From assembly GCF_024055665.1 (NCBI RefSeq), contig NZ_JAMXMC010000008.1, positions 62,001 to 126,000 on the forward strand: 64,000 nucleotides of DNA, in the 5' to 3' direction. The notes below the pieces were generated by a model. It ran no database searches. It was not told the DNA's origin and saw only the letters and a list, made by a program, of their open reading frames with translations. This document shows, in pieces, positions 26,748-35,631 of this stretch (position 1 is the first letter of the stretch; each line of letters opens with the position of its first letter). Position numbers and translations under genes: made by a program. This stretch comes from Ideonella oryzae (lineage in GTDB: Bacteria; Pseudomonadota; Gammaproteobacteria; Burkholderiales; Burkholderiaceae_C).

Positions 26748-28844
26748 TCAGCCCTTGAGCTTCAGGCCACCCATCATCGGGTCGCTGACGCTGGGCTTGC
26801 CTGTTTCCACGTGGCCCGCCAGGCGGGTCTGGAAGCTGCTGTCGCCCGCGGCGGTCACGACGATGTCGTACCAGCCGAAGGTGCGGTGCAGCGACCAGCT
26901 CACCGACTGCATGGCGCCCGCGGCCAGGCTCAGCGTCTGGCTCTGGCCGCTGTAGCGGTCCACCAGCGTCAGCGCCACGGCGGCCTTGCCGGCATTGCTG
27001 AGGGTCACGGTCACGCCTTCGTCACCCGGCACCGGGGTGTAGACCACGCTGGTCTCGACCCGCACCGCGCTTTTGGCCACACCGCCCTGGTAGCGGCGCA
27101 GGAAGCCGTTGGGGCCGGAGACCGACAGGTCGTAGCTGCTCGCGCCAGCCGAGAGCAGGTCCCACTGGCCCTTGAGCGTGTGGCCGGGCTCCACCGTGTA
27201 GCAGCGCGGCGCGTCGGTCGTGGTGCGGCTGCGTACCTGGAAGGCCGCGGTGGCATTGCCTTCGTTGATGAAGTCCAGCACATAGAGGCCCTTGTCGGCC
27301 TTCAGGTGGCCGTTGGCCTGCAGCGCATAGGGCAGGGCGCGGGCGCGGCGCACGCCGGTTTCCTGCACCGGCAGCTGCGGGTTGGTGGGGGCCACCACCA
27401 CGTAGTCGGCATGGCGCTCCAGATCGACCGGGAAATAGGCCGAGGTGCTGGGCAGGGTCGGCACCTTGGCGTTGGGCGTGGCGAAGTTGAAGGCCGAGGT
27501 CAGGTCGCCCGTCACGGCGCGACGCCATGGGGTGATGTTGCTCTCGGTCACCCCGAAGCGGGCTTCCAGGAAGCGGATCACCGAGGTGTGGTCGAAGACC
27601 TGCGAGTCGACCCAGCCGCCCTTGCTCCAGGGCGAGACGACCAGCATCGGCACCCGCATGCCCAGACCGTAGGGGCCGGCCGGGTGGCTGCTGTCGCCAG
27701 CGAAGAGCTCGTTGGTGGTCTTGACGGTGGAAGCCCCCAGGCTGCTGTTGGCCGGTGGGGTGGGGGGCGAAATGTGGTCGAAGAAGCCGCCTTCCTCGTC
27801 GTAGTTGATGAACAGCACCGTCTTGCTCCAGACCGCCGGGTTGGCGGTCAGGGCATCCAGGAACTGCGAGACGAACCAGGCGCCGTAGTCGGTCGGATGG
27901 TTGGGGTGCTCGCTGTAGGCCTCGGGGGCGACGATCCAGGAGACCTGCGGCAGCTTGTTGTTGGCCACGTCCTGGCGGAACTGGGTCACCAGGCCGTTGG
28001 GGTCGCGGTTGCTGTTGACGATGGCAGTGCCGGTCTTGGCCTTGTCGGCCAGCGGTGTGCCGGCCACGGCGTTCTGGTACTGGTGGAAGTACAGCAGCGA
28101 GTTGTCGCCGTAGTTGCCGATGTAGGGGTCGCTGGTCCAGCCCCAGTAGCCATCGGCGGTCAGGCCGGTGCCGGTGTCCTGGTAGATCTTCCAGCTGATG
28201 CCGGCGGCCTCCAGGCGCTCAGGGTAGGTCTTCCAGTCGTAGCCGGCCTCGGCATTGGTGATGACCGGGCCCCCGCCCTTGCCGTCGTTGCCCACCCAGC
28301 CCGTCCACAGGTGGTAGCGGTTGGGGTCGGTCGGGCCCATCAGCGAGCAGTGGTAGTCATCGCAGACGGTGAAGGCGTCGGCCAGCGCGTAGTGGAAGGG
28401 GATGTCCGCGCGCTGGTGGTAGGTCATGGCCGACAGGCCCTTGTTGGGCACCCACTGGTCATGGCGGCCCAGGTTCCAGGCGGCGTGGGTGTCGTTCCAG
28501 CCGTGCGGCGGGTCGGGCAGGAAGGTCATGCCCAGGTTGTCCACCGGCGGGCGGAAGGGCAGCACCAGCTGGTCACCGTTCATCTGGTACCAGACCGGCT
28601 GACCCGAGGGCAGGGTGATGGCCCGCGGATCGGCAAAGCCGCGCACGCCACGCAGGGTGCCGAACAGGTGATCGAAGGAGCGGTTCTCCTGCATCAGGAT
28701 CACGACGTGCTCGACGTCGGCAATGGTGCCGGTGCGCTGGTGGGCGGGAATCTCCAGGGCGCGGGCGATGCTGGGGTGCATGCCGGCGGCGGCGCTGCTC
28801 GCGCCCATCCATTGCAGAAACTGGCGGCGGCGGGGATCGGTCAT
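26748..28844 (-). CDS. Phospholipase C, phosphocholine-specific (PlcN/PlcH family), Tat-exported
   Basis: Secreted enzyme hydrolysing phosphatidylcholine or related phospholipids. The 698-residue product begins with a twin-arginine signal (RRRQFLQWMG) and has the acid-phosphatase/phosphoesterase fold of bacterial non-haemolytic and haemolytic PLCs: VILMQENRSFDHLFG near 50, HPTDYGAWF, and INYDEEGGFFDHI. Two C-terminal repeats of the DUF756 type occupy roughly 500-690. The ATG at 28844 is chosen because it starts the Tat signal and AAAAGG lies about eight bases upstream. Phosphate starvation often controls such enzymes, but I see no clear Pho box. Confidence 0.88.
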   Translation of the reverse strand: MTDPRRRQFLQWMGASSAAAGMHPSIARALEIPAHQRTGTIADVEHVVILMQENRSFDHLFGTLRGVRGFADPRAITLPSGQPVWYQMNGDQLVLPFRPPVDNLGMTFLPDPPHGWNDTHAAWNLGRHDQWVPNKGLSAMTYHQRADIPFHYALADAFTVCDDYHCSLMGPTDPNRYHLWTGWVGNDGKGGGPVITNAEAGYDWKTYPERLEAAGISWKIYQDTGTGLTADGYWGWTSDPYIGNYGDNSLLYFHQYQNAVAGTPLADKAKTGTAIVNSNRDPNGLVTQFRQDVANNKLPQVSWIVAPEAYSEHPNHPTDYGAWFVSQFLDALTANPAVWSKTVLFINYDEEGGFFDHISPPTPPANSSLGASTVKTTNELFAGDSSHPAGPYGLGMRVPMLVVSPWSKGGWVDSQVFDHTSVIRFLEARFGVTESNITPWRRAVTGDLTSAFNFATPNAKVPTLPSTSAYFPVDLERHADYVVVAPTNPQLPVQETGVRRARALPYALQANGHLKADKGLYVLDFINEGNATAAFQVRSRTTTDAPRCYTVEPGHTLKGQWDLLSAGASSYDLSVSGPNGFLRRYQGGVAKSAVRVETSVVYTPVPGDEGVTVTLSNAGKAAVALTLVDRYSGQSQTLSLAAGAMQSVSWSLHRTFGWYDIVVTAAGDSSFQTRLAGHVETGKPSVSDPMMGGLKLKG

Positions 28845-28890
28845 GGGAAGGCCTTTTCGGGGTTTGGGGGGGACGGCCGCCACGCTAGGC

Positions 28891-28913
28891 CGGGCGTTTG
28901 ACACGCCCGTGTC
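28891..28913. promoter_or_regulatory. Overlapping inverted repeats in the plc-dusA divergent region
   Basis: CGGGCGT-TTGAC-ACGCCCG (perfect 7-bp arms, 28891-28909) overlaps GACACG-CC-CGTGTC (perfect 6-bp arms, 28900-28913). They contain TTGACA at 28898 but no -10 box at the proper distance. They could form an operator for the phospholipase gene, dusA or both. Confidence 0.35.
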
Positions 28914-28971
28914 GGTCCCCCCGCCCAAAGGACCCAAGGTGCGACAAGCTGTGACACCGGATAATCCGGGG

Positions 28972-30015
28972 GTGACCTCAAGCCCTGAATCCGCCTCCGT
29001 CCCGTCTGTCCACCCGTCTCCGTGGCGGCTGAGCGTGGCGCCCATGCTCGACTGGACCGATCGCCATTGCAGGCATTTCCACCGTCAGCTCACCCGCCAG
29101 ACCCGGCTCTACACCGAGATGGTCACCACCGGCGCATTGCGGTTTGGTGACCAGGCGCGCCATTTGGACTACGGCGCCGAGGAGCATCCCCTGGCCCTGC
29201 AATTAGGGGGGAGCGAGCCCGAGGAACTGGCGCACGCCACGCGCCTGGCCCGGCAGTGGGGCTACGACGAGGTCAACCTCAATTGCGGCTGCCCCAGCGA
29301 ACGGGTTCAGCGCGGGGCCTTTGGTGCCTGCCTGATGGCCGAGGCCCTGCTGGTGGCCGACTGCGTGCGCGCGATGCGCGAGGCGGCCGAGCCATCGCAG
29401 GCCGGGCAAGCAGCGCTGCCGGTCACGGTCAAGCACCGCATCGGCATCGACAAGGAAGAGAGCTATGCCTTCGTGCGCGACTTCGTCGGCACGGTGGCCG
29501 AGGCCGGCTGCGAGGTCTTCATCGTCCACGCCCGCAACGCCTGGCTCAAGGGCCTGAGCCCCAAGGAGAACCGCGAGGTGCCGCCACTGCGCTACGAGCT
29601 GGTCTACCAGCTCAAGCGCGAGTTTCCGCAGCTGACCATCGTGCTCAACGGCGGGGTGAAGACGAACGAGGAGATTGCCGCGCACCTGGCCCATGTCGAT
29701 GGCGTGATGGTGGGCCGCGAGGCCTATCACAACCCCTGGCTGATGGCCGACTGGGACACGCGCTTCTGGGGCGAGGCGGCCGACCCCGCCAGCGACCGCG
29801 ATGCGGTGGAGCAGGCCATGGTGCGCTACATGGCCGAGCGCCACGCCGCGGCCGCCACGCCCTGGGCCCACATCGCCCGCCACATGCTGGGCCTGCACAA
29901 CGGCCTGTCCGGGGCGCGCCGCTGGCGCCAGGCGTGGTCGGACCACCGGCTCAAGGGCGAGCCGCCCGAGTCGGTGTACCGCCACGCCCACCGCGGGGCA
30001 CCGGCCGCCGCCTGA
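28972..30015 (+). CDS. dusA: tRNA-dihydrouridine synthase A
   Basis: DusA reduces uridine 20/20a in the tRNA D-loop using FMN and NADPH. The 347-residue product (GTG start) has the family entry SVAPMLDWTDRHCR near 21-34, catalytic Cys107 in NLNCGCPSE, KHRIGID and the FMN-binding NGGVKT. Other GTG codons at 28939 and 28951 are in frame; 28972 gives a length nearest the family norm, but the exact start is uncertain. It converges with the EamA gene, with only six bases between stops. Confidence 0.92.
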   Translation: MTSSPESASVPSVHPSPWRLSVAPMLDWTDRHCRHFHRQLTRQTRLYTEMVTTGALRFGDQARHLDYGAEEHPLALQLGGSEPEELAHATRLARQWGYDEVNLNCGCPSERVQRGAFGACLMAEALLVADCVRAMREAAEPSQAGQAALPVTVKHRIGIDKEESYAFVRDFVGTVAEAGCEVFIVHARNAWLKGLSPKENREVPPLRYELVYQLKREFPQLTIVLNGGVKTNEEIAAHLAHVDGVMVGREAYHNPWLMADWDTRFWGEAADPASDRDAVEQAMVRYMAERHAAAATPWAHIARHMLGLHNGLSGARRWRQAWSDHRLKGEPPESVYRHAHRGAPAAA

Positions 30016-30021
30016 TCCCGC

Positions 30022-30945
30022 TCAGCCCGCGGCGCGTGGGGCCGGGGTGTTGCGCTGTGGCCAGGTGGCCAGCAGCAGGCCGGCCAGGGCCAGGCCCAGC
30101 GCCAGCAGCTGGGCCGGCGCCAGCGATTCCCCCAGGAACAGCACACCCACGGCGGTGGCCGACAGCGGCAGCAGCACGCTGAACACGCCGGCCTGTTGGG
30201 CCGGGACATGGCGCAGGCCCTTCATCCAGAGCCAGACGGTGACCACGCTGGCGGCCAGGGCGTAGAAGCCCAGCAGGCCCCAGTGGGCCAGGTGCACCGC
30301 ACCGAAGTCAAAGCGCAGTGCCTGCCACAGGCCCAGCGGCGTCACCAGGGCCAGGCCCCACAGGTTGATCAGCGCGCTGATGCGACGGGGCGAGACCTGG
30401 GCGGTCAGCTTCTTGCCGATGACCATGTAGCAGGCCTCGCAGAACACCGCGCCCAGCAGCAACGCATAGCCCCACCAGGGCGCGGGGGCTGCCGCGCTGC
30501 TGCCGTGCCGGCTCAGCGCCAGCAGCGCGATGCCCGCCACCGCACAGGCCACGCCGGCCATCACCCGGGGGTGCAGGGCCTCCTTCAGCCAGGCCCGCGA
30601 CAGCAGGGCCACGGCGGCCGGAATACCCGCCATCACCACCCCGGCGGCCACCGCCGAAGTGGCGGCCACGCCGAAGAGCATGCAGATCGAGAACAGGAAG
30701 TTGCCGAGGAAGCTCTCCAGGAAGAGCAGGCGGCGGTCGGCCGGGCTCAGGGGGGGCTCACAGGGCGAGCGCTTCACCCAGCGGACCATGGCCAGTGCTG
30801 CCAGGCCAAAGCGCAGCCAGGCCAGCAGGAAGATCGGGAACACGGCCACCAGGAGTTTGGAGAGGCCGACATAGCTGCCAACCAGCGCCATGCTGGCGGC
30901 CAGGCTGGCATAGGCCAGCACGCGGGACGAGGGGGACAAGGGCAT
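30022..30945 (-). CDS. EamA-family (DMT superfamily) transporter
   Basis: A 307-residue ten-helix transporter with two EamA domains, unrelated in detail to the one at 24599. Recognisable helix segments include FLGNFLFSICMLFGVAATSAV and the second-repeat helix ISALINLWGLALVTPLG. Family members export metabolites or amino acids; no substrate can be inferred. It is divergent from the response regulator at 31051, with 105 bases between starts. Confidence 0.82.
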   Translation of the reverse strand: MPLSPSSRVLAYASLAASMALVGSYVGLSKLLVAVFPIFLLAWLRFGLAALAMVRWVKRSPCEPPLSPADRRLLFLESFLGNFLFSICMLFGVAATSAVAAGVVMAGIPAAVALLSRAWLKEALHPRVMAGVACAVAGIALLALSRHGSSAAAPAPWWGYALLLGAVFCEACYMVIGKKLTAQVSPRRISALINLWGLALVTPLGLWQALRFDFGAVHLAHWGLLGFYALAASVVTVWLWMKGLRHVPAQQAGVFSVLLPLSATAVGVLFLGESLAPAQLLALGLALAGLLLATWPQRNTPAPRAAG

Positions 30946-31050
30946 GAGGGCGCACAGGGTAGCCGATCCGGCATCGGTGCGCTGGGCGGCGGTCGGCCCG
31001 GAGTTACGATGCGATACGGTGCCCGGCATGGGTGGCAACAGGGGGAGGGG

Positions 31051-31722
31051 ATGCGCATCCTGCTGGTCGAGGACGACGAACTGCTGCAGCGGGCATTGGC
31101 GACGGCCTTGGCCGAGGCCGGCATGGAGTTGGACGTGCTCAGCGCTGCCGAGCCGGCGCTGGACGCCCTGTCCCACGGCATGCACGATCTGGCCATCGTG
31201 GACATCGGCCTGCCCGGCATGGACGGCCTGGAGCTGCTGCGGCGCCTGCGGCGCAGCGGCGACAAGGTGCCGGTGTTGATGCTGACCGCGCGAGACGGCC
31301 TGGACGACCGCGTGCAGGGCCTCAACGAAGGGGCCGACGACTACCTGATCAAGCCCTTCCTGCTGCCGGAGCTGCTGGCCCGGGTGCAGGCCCTGATTCG
31401 CCGCAGCCAGTCGGCAGCCAGTTCGCGGGTGGAGGTTGGCCCGCTGGCGATGGACATCGCCAGCCACGAGGCCGAACTGGCCGGCCAGCCCCTGGCCCTG
31501 ACCGGCCGCGAGTGGGACCTGCTGCTGGCCCTGGTGCTGGCCACGCCCAAGGTGCTGGCCAAGCGCAAGCTGGCCGACAGCCTGAGCCGCTGGGACAAGG
31601 AGATCACCGACAACGCCATCGAGATCTATGTCTCCCGGGTGCGCAACAAGCTGGCCGACAGCGGCGTGACGATCCGCACCGTGCGCGGCATCGGCTACCG
31701 GCTGGACCTGGAGCCGGCATGA
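31051..31722 (+). CDS. OmpR-family response regulator (TctD/QseB-like)
   Basis: Two-component DNA-binding regulator. The 223-residue product has the receiver acidic pair Asp8/Asp9, phosphoacceptor Asp51 (VDIGLPG), Thr79 and Lys101 (YLIKPF), then an OmpR winged helix ending in VRGIGYRLD. A purine-rich ribosome site (GGGGAGGGG) directly precedes the ATG. It overlaps the sensor kinase by four bases, and the redox genes that follow on the same strand are plausible targets. Confidence 0.92.
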   Translation: MRILLVEDDELLQRALATALAEAGMELDVLSAAEPALDALSHGMHDLAIVDIGLPGMDGLELLRRLRRSGDKVPVLMLTARDGLDDRVQGLNEGADDYLIKPFLLPELLARVQALIRRSQSAASSRVEVGPLAMDIASHEAELAGQPLALTGREWDLLLALVLATPKVLAKRKLADSLSRWDKEITDNAIEIYVSRVRNKLADSGVTIRTVRGIGYRLDLEPA

Positions 31723-33107
31723 CGCTGGCCGATCCGCCCTCGCTGCGCGGCCGGCTGCTGCGGCTGCTGTGGTGGCCACTGCTGGCCGTGCTGATGCTCA
31801 GCGCCGTGTACGACTACAGCCAGTGGGCTGACCGGGCGCGTGCCAACCAGGATCTGGCGCTCTCGCGCATCGCCATCGCGCTGGCCACCCGCCTGGATGT
31901 GGATGCCGACGATGCCCGCGATGACGACGTCGGCCCCCACCTGGCTCGCACGGTGCAGGTGATGCAGCAGGCCGATGGCCGGGACCGGCTCTTCTTTGCT
32001 GTGCTCGACGCGAAGGGGACCGTGCTGGGCGGCGACGCGCACCTGATGTCGCTGATCGAGCCCCCCCCGGGCGACTGGGCGGTGTTTGCCGACACCCACT
32101 GGCAAGGCAGCGACGTGCGGGTGGTGGCCCTGCCGCACCGCTCGCCGGTGGGGCCGGTGACCGTGGTGGTGGCTGAGACGACCGAGCGCCGCGTGGCGCA
32201 GACCCACCATGTGTTGATGGACACCATCGTGCCCAACCTGGTGCTGGTGCTGCTGGCCCTGAGCCTGGTCTGGCTGGGGGTGAACTTCGCCCTTGCTCCC
32301 CTGGACCGCCTGAGCGACCAGGTGGAGCACCGTTCGCAGCAGGACCTGGGCCAGATCCCGGAATCTCCGCTGCCCAGTGAGCTCAAGCCGCTGGTGGCCG
32401 CGCTCAACCGGCTGATGGCCCATCTGCGGGCCTCGGCCCAGGCCCAGCAGGCCTTTCTTTCCAATGCGGCGCACCAGTTGCGCACGCCGCTGGCCGGCGT
32501 CATCAACCAGATTGAGCTGGTCAGCCGCGAGGTGGCTGGCGAGCCGCGCGAGCGACTGGCCGGGGTGCAGGAGGCGCTCCAGCGCATGACCCGCTCCACC
32601 CACCAGATGCTGGCGCTGGCCCGCTCCGGGCCGCAGGCGGCCGCGGCCGAGGAGGCGGCGCCGGTCGACCTGGCCGATCTGCTGGAGGACGCCGCCTCCC
32701 AGTGGCTGGACACGGCCCTGGCGGCCGGGGTGGATCTGGGCTTCGAGCCTGAGCCCGCGGTGGTGCGGGGCTCGGCCTGGATGCTGCACGAGCTGCTGGG
32801 CAACCTGATCCACAACGCGCTGCGCCACAGCCCGCCGGGCAGCCGCGTCACGGTGCGCAGCGGCACCGATGCGCAGGCCGGTTCATGGCTGGAGGTGGAG
32901 GACGAGGGGCCGGGCATTCCGCCCGCCCTGCGGGACAAGGTGTTCGACCGCTTCTTCCAGGCGCCCGGTGCGGCCCCCGGTGGCAGCGGGCTGGGGCTGG
33001 CCATCGTCCGCGAGGTGGCCGAGCGGCACCAGGCCCAGGTGCTTCTGCGGGACGGGGCCGATGGCCGAGGGCTTCGCGTGCGGGTGGTGTTTCCGTCCTC
33101 CCCGTGA
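31719..33107 (+). CDS. Sensor histidine kinase (TctE/QseC-like)
   Basis: Membrane sensor partner of the regulator at 31051. The 462-residue product has membrane helices at about 13-33 and 170-190 enclosing a periplasmic sensing domain of the two-component sensor N-terminal type, a short HAMP-like linker, the H box with His252 (AHQLRTPLAG), N box (NLIHNALRHSP) and G boxes (DEGPGIP, GSGLGLAIV). The four-base overlap with the regulator shows coupling. Signal unknown; citrate-like or redox cues are both conceivable given the family and the neighbours. Confidence 0.92.
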   Translation: MTLADPPSLRGRLLRLLWWPLLAVLMLSAVYDYSQWADRARANQDLALSRIAIALATRLDVDADDARDDDVGPHLARTVQVMQQADGRDRLFFAVLDAKGTVLGGDAHLMSLIEPPPGDWAVFADTHWQGSDVRVVALPHRSPVGPVTVVVAETTERRVAQTHHVLMDTIVPNLVLVLLALSLVWLGVNFALAPLDRLSDQVEHRSQQDLGQIPESPLPSELKPLVAALNRLMAHLRASAQAQQAFLSNAAHQLRTPLAGVINQIELVSREVAGEPRERLAGVQEALQRMTRSTHQMLALARSGPQAAAAEEAAPVDLADLLEDAASQWLDTALAAGVDLGFEPEPAVVRGSAWMLHELLGNLIHNALRHSPPGSRVTVRSGTDAQAGSWLEVEDEGPGIPPALRDKVFDRFFQAPGAAPGGSGLGLAIVREVAERHQAQVLLRDGADGRGLRVRVVFPSSP

Positions 33108-33165
33108 CATTCCCTTTCAGTCACTGTCAGGCTTTTGAAGGTTGCTTCCCTCTAGCCTGTCGGCC

Positions 33166-33765
33166 ATGTTCGATGCACCTGAGACGACCATGGCTTCTTC
33201 GGAACTCCCTACCACGCCCGACTCGACGGCCTGGCACCCTCGCCCCATCGTGGTGGCCCACTGGCTGACCTTCGGCCTGCTGGTGGCGGCCTTTGCCTTC
33301 GTGCTCGGGCGCGAGTTCGTGGACGGCAAGGCGCTGGAGACGCTGCTGCTGATGTTGCACCGCTGGGCGGGGCTGTCCATCGCCCTGCTGGCGCTGACCC
33401 GCTTGCTGCTGCGCACCCGGCTGCAGCTGGCCGAAGGCACCTCCGATGACCCCGCCTGGCAGCGTTGGATCGCCGCCGGCATCCACGCACTGCTCTACCT
33501 CTTCATGCTGGGCCTGCCGCTGCTGGGCTGGGTGCTCAGCAGCGCCCAGGGCCAGACTGTGAACCTGCCCTGGGGCGGCCATCTGCCGGCCCTGATGGAT
33601 CCGGACCCCGACCTGGCGGACACGCTGGAGGACTGGCACGGCACGCTGGCCTGGACCCTGGCCGGCCTGATCGGCATGCACGCGGCGGCGGCGCTGTACC
33701 ACCACTGGGTGCGCCGGGACGGCGTGCTCGCGGCCATGTGGCCGCCGGCCCGCGCCTCGCGTTGA
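33166..33765 (+). CDS. Cytochrome b561 family protein
   Basis: Four-helix inner-membrane diheme b-type cytochrome that passes electrons between the quinone pool and periplasmic carriers. The 199-residue product has ligand histidines in VVAHWLTFG, LLMLHRWAG, AAGIHALLYLF and LIGMHAAAALYHHW, the expected four-helix pattern. Two starts are possible, ATG 33166 and ATG 33190; neither has a strong ribosome site. Located 58 bases after the kinase and 74 before the heme-porin, probably one transcription unit. Confidence 0.85.
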   Translation: MFDAPETTMASSELPTTPDSTAWHPRPIVVAHWLTFGLLVAAFAFVLGREFVDGKALETLLLMLHRWAGLSIALLALTRLLLRTRLQLAEGTSDDPAWQRWIAAGIHALLYLFMLGLPLLGWVLSSAQGQTVNLPWGGHLPALMDPDPDLADTLEDWHGTLAWTLAGLIGMHAAAALYHHWVRRDGVLAAMWPPARASR

Positions 33766-33839
33766 GCGACGCGCCGCCTCGCAACCTTCCCCTTTTCCCC
33801 TTCCTTGACCCCACCCTCGTTCCGAGAGGAGACGAACGC

Positions 33840-35195
33840 ATGACCATGTCCCGACATCCCCGATGGCGCTTCTGGCTGGCGCAGGCCGCCGGCCTGCTGG
33901 TCACCCTGACCGCCGCCAGCCCCAGCCATGCCGTGCCCAGCTACGCCCGCCAGACCGGGCAGGACTGCGTGGCCTGCCACGTGGGTGGCTTTGGCCCGCA
34001 GCTGACGCCCTACGGCGTCAAGTTCAAGCTGGGCGGCTATGCCGACACCGATGGCCAGGGCGGCAAACTGCCGCTGTCGGGCATGCTGGTGGCGTCGATG
34101 ACCCGCACCGCCAAGGACCAGGCCGAGCCGCCGGTCGATGGCGCCAAGCTCAACAACAACAAGACCCTGGACGAGGCCTCGCTGTTCATTGCCGGTCGGC
34201 TGGCCGACCAACTGGGCACCTTCACCCAGATCACCTACGACGGCGTGGGCAAGACCAGCTCGCTGGACCAGATGGATGTGCGCTTTGCCCACAGCACCAG
34301 CCTGGACGGCAAGGACCTGACCCTGGGTGTTTCGCTGAACAACAACCCCGGCGTGCAGGACCCGTTCAACACCATGCCGGTCTGGGGCTACCCGTACGTG
34401 GCCTCGGCCCTGGGCTTCAGCGGCCCGGAAACCGGCACGCTGATCAACGGCGGGCTGGAGCAGCATGTGCTGGGCCTGACGGGCTACGGCTTCTATGACA
34501 ACCAGTGGTATGCCGAGCTGGGCGCCTACCGCGACCTCTCGCGCACGATGCAGGAGCGCATGAGCCTGGGCACCGCGGACGACCCGGGCCGCGTTTCCAA
34601 CGCAGGCTACTGGCGTCTGGCCTGGTTCCAGGACCACCACAGCCGTGCCTATTCGCTGGGCCTGTTCGGCTTCAATGCCGGCATCCAGCCTGACCGCCAG
34701 CCCGGCGGCCCGCGCAACCAGTACCACGACGTCGGCATCGACGGCCAGTACCAGTTCCTGGGCACCCGCGAGCACATGTTCACCCTGCAGGGCAGCTACA
34801 TCTGGGAGCGCCAGAACCGCGATGCCATGGTGGCCGCCGGGGAGGCGGACCATGCCCACGGCTTCCTGCGCGAGACCCGCGTGAATGCCTCGTACAACTA
34901 CCAGCAGACCTACGGGCTGAGCCTGGGCCGCTTCGCCACCACCGGCGATCGCGACAGCCTGCTCTACGGCAGCAACGGCGCCATGGTGCCCAACACCCGC
35001 GGCACCGTGTTCCAGGCCGACTGGACGCCCTGGGGCAAGGAAGACTCCTGGCTGGCACCGTGGGCCAACCTGCGCCTGGGCCTGCAGTACACCGCCTACA
35101 ACCAGTACAACGGCGCCTTCCGCAACGTCGATGGCAATGGCCGCAAGGCGTCCGACAACAACACGCTGTTCCTCTTTGCCTGGACCAGCTTCTGA
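33840..35195 (+). CDS. Outer-membrane monoheme cytochrome-porin fusion (Cyc2-like architecture)
   Basis: A 451-residue exported protein. The signal peptide ends near SHA (31). The mature N terminus (PSYARQTGQD) carries one c-type heme site, Cys43-Cys46-His47 (CVACH), followed by GPQLTPYGVKFKLGGY. The remaining 370 residues show alternating aromatic/polar beta strands and end in F (LFLFAWTSF), as outer-membrane barrels do. A single heme plug fused to a porin is the architecture of Cyc2, the outer-membrane Fe(II) oxidase of iron-oxidising bacteria; other uncharacterised proteins share it. AGAGGAG nine bases upstream marks the start. Flanked by cytochrome b561 and cytochrome c. Confidence 0.75.
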   Translation: MTMSRHPRWRFWLAQAAGLLVTLTAASPSHAVPSYARQTGQDCVACHVGGFGPQLTPYGVKFKLGGYADTDGQGGKLPLSGMLVASMTRTAKDQAEPPVDGAKLNNNKTLDEASLFIAGRLADQLGTFTQITYDGVGKTSSLDQMDVRFAHSTSLDGKDLTLGVSLNNNPGVQDPFNTMPVWGYPYVASALGFSGPETGTLINGGLEQHVLGLTGYGFYDNQWYAELGAYRDLSRTMQERMSLGTADDPGRVSNAGYWRLAWFQDHHSRAYSLGLFGFNAGIQPDRQPGGPRNQYHDVGIDGQYQFLGTREHMFTLQGSYIWERQNRDAMVAAGEADHAHGFLRETRVNASYNYQQTYGLSLGRFATTGDRDSLLYGSNGAMVPNTRGTVFQADWTPWGKEDSWLAPWANLRLGLQYTAYNQYNGAFRNVDGNGRKASDNNTLFLFAWTSF

Positions 35196-35214
35196 CGCGC
35201 GGAGCAAGCACACC

Positions 35215-35610
35215 ATGTTGACACTGAAATCCATGCTGAGCGCCGGCGCCTTCGGGCTGCTGGCCCTGGGGGGCACCCTGCACACGGACGCGGCCCGGGC
35301 CGCGGGCGACGCCAAGGTGGGCGCCCGCGTCTATGCCGAGAATTGCGCCGAGTGCCACAGCACCAAGGAAGGCAAGAACAAGAAGGGGCCTTCGCTGTTC
35401 CAGGGCTTCGGCCGCAAGGCCGGCGCGGTGGGCGACTTTGCCTACTCCGATGCGCTCAAGGCCAGCGGCAAGAGCTGGACCGAGGCTGAGCTCGACGCCT
35501 ACCTCACGCTGCCCAAGAAGGCCATTCCGGGCGGCAAGATGAAGTTCGACGGCCTGCCCGAGGCCAAGGACCGGGCCGACGTCATCGCCTACCTGGCCAC
35601 GCTGAAGTGA
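35215..35610 (+). CDS. Periplasmic class I cytochrome c
   Basis: A 131-residue small soluble electron carrier. The signal peptide ends near AARA-AG; heme attachment is Cys44-Cys47-His48 (CAECH), and Met109 in GGKMKFDG is the likely sixth ligand, as in mitochondrial-type cytochrome c. It starts 19 bases after the heme-porin stop and would shuttle electrons between the outer-membrane protein and inner-membrane partners such as the b561 or a terminal oxidase. The stop is followed by a short GC stem without a T tract. Confidence 0.9.
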   Translation: MLTLKSMLSAGAFGLLALGGTLHTDAARAAGDAKVGARVYAENCAECHSTKEGKNKKGPSLFQGFGRKAGAVGDFAYSDALKASGKSWTEAELDAYLTLPKKAIPGGKMKFDGLPEAKDRADVIAYLATLK

Positions 35611-35631
35611 GCCGGCGCGGGGGCCGGCCGG

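Noticed and set aside
28898-28903. TTGACA hexamer as a -35 box for dusA
   Set aside because: No -10-like hexamer at 16-18 bases; GATAAT at 28960 is too far away.
35611-35628. GCCGGC/GCCGGC stem between the cytochrome c gene and the convergent binding-protein gene
   Set aside because: Short stem with no T tract on either strand, so termination is not supported.
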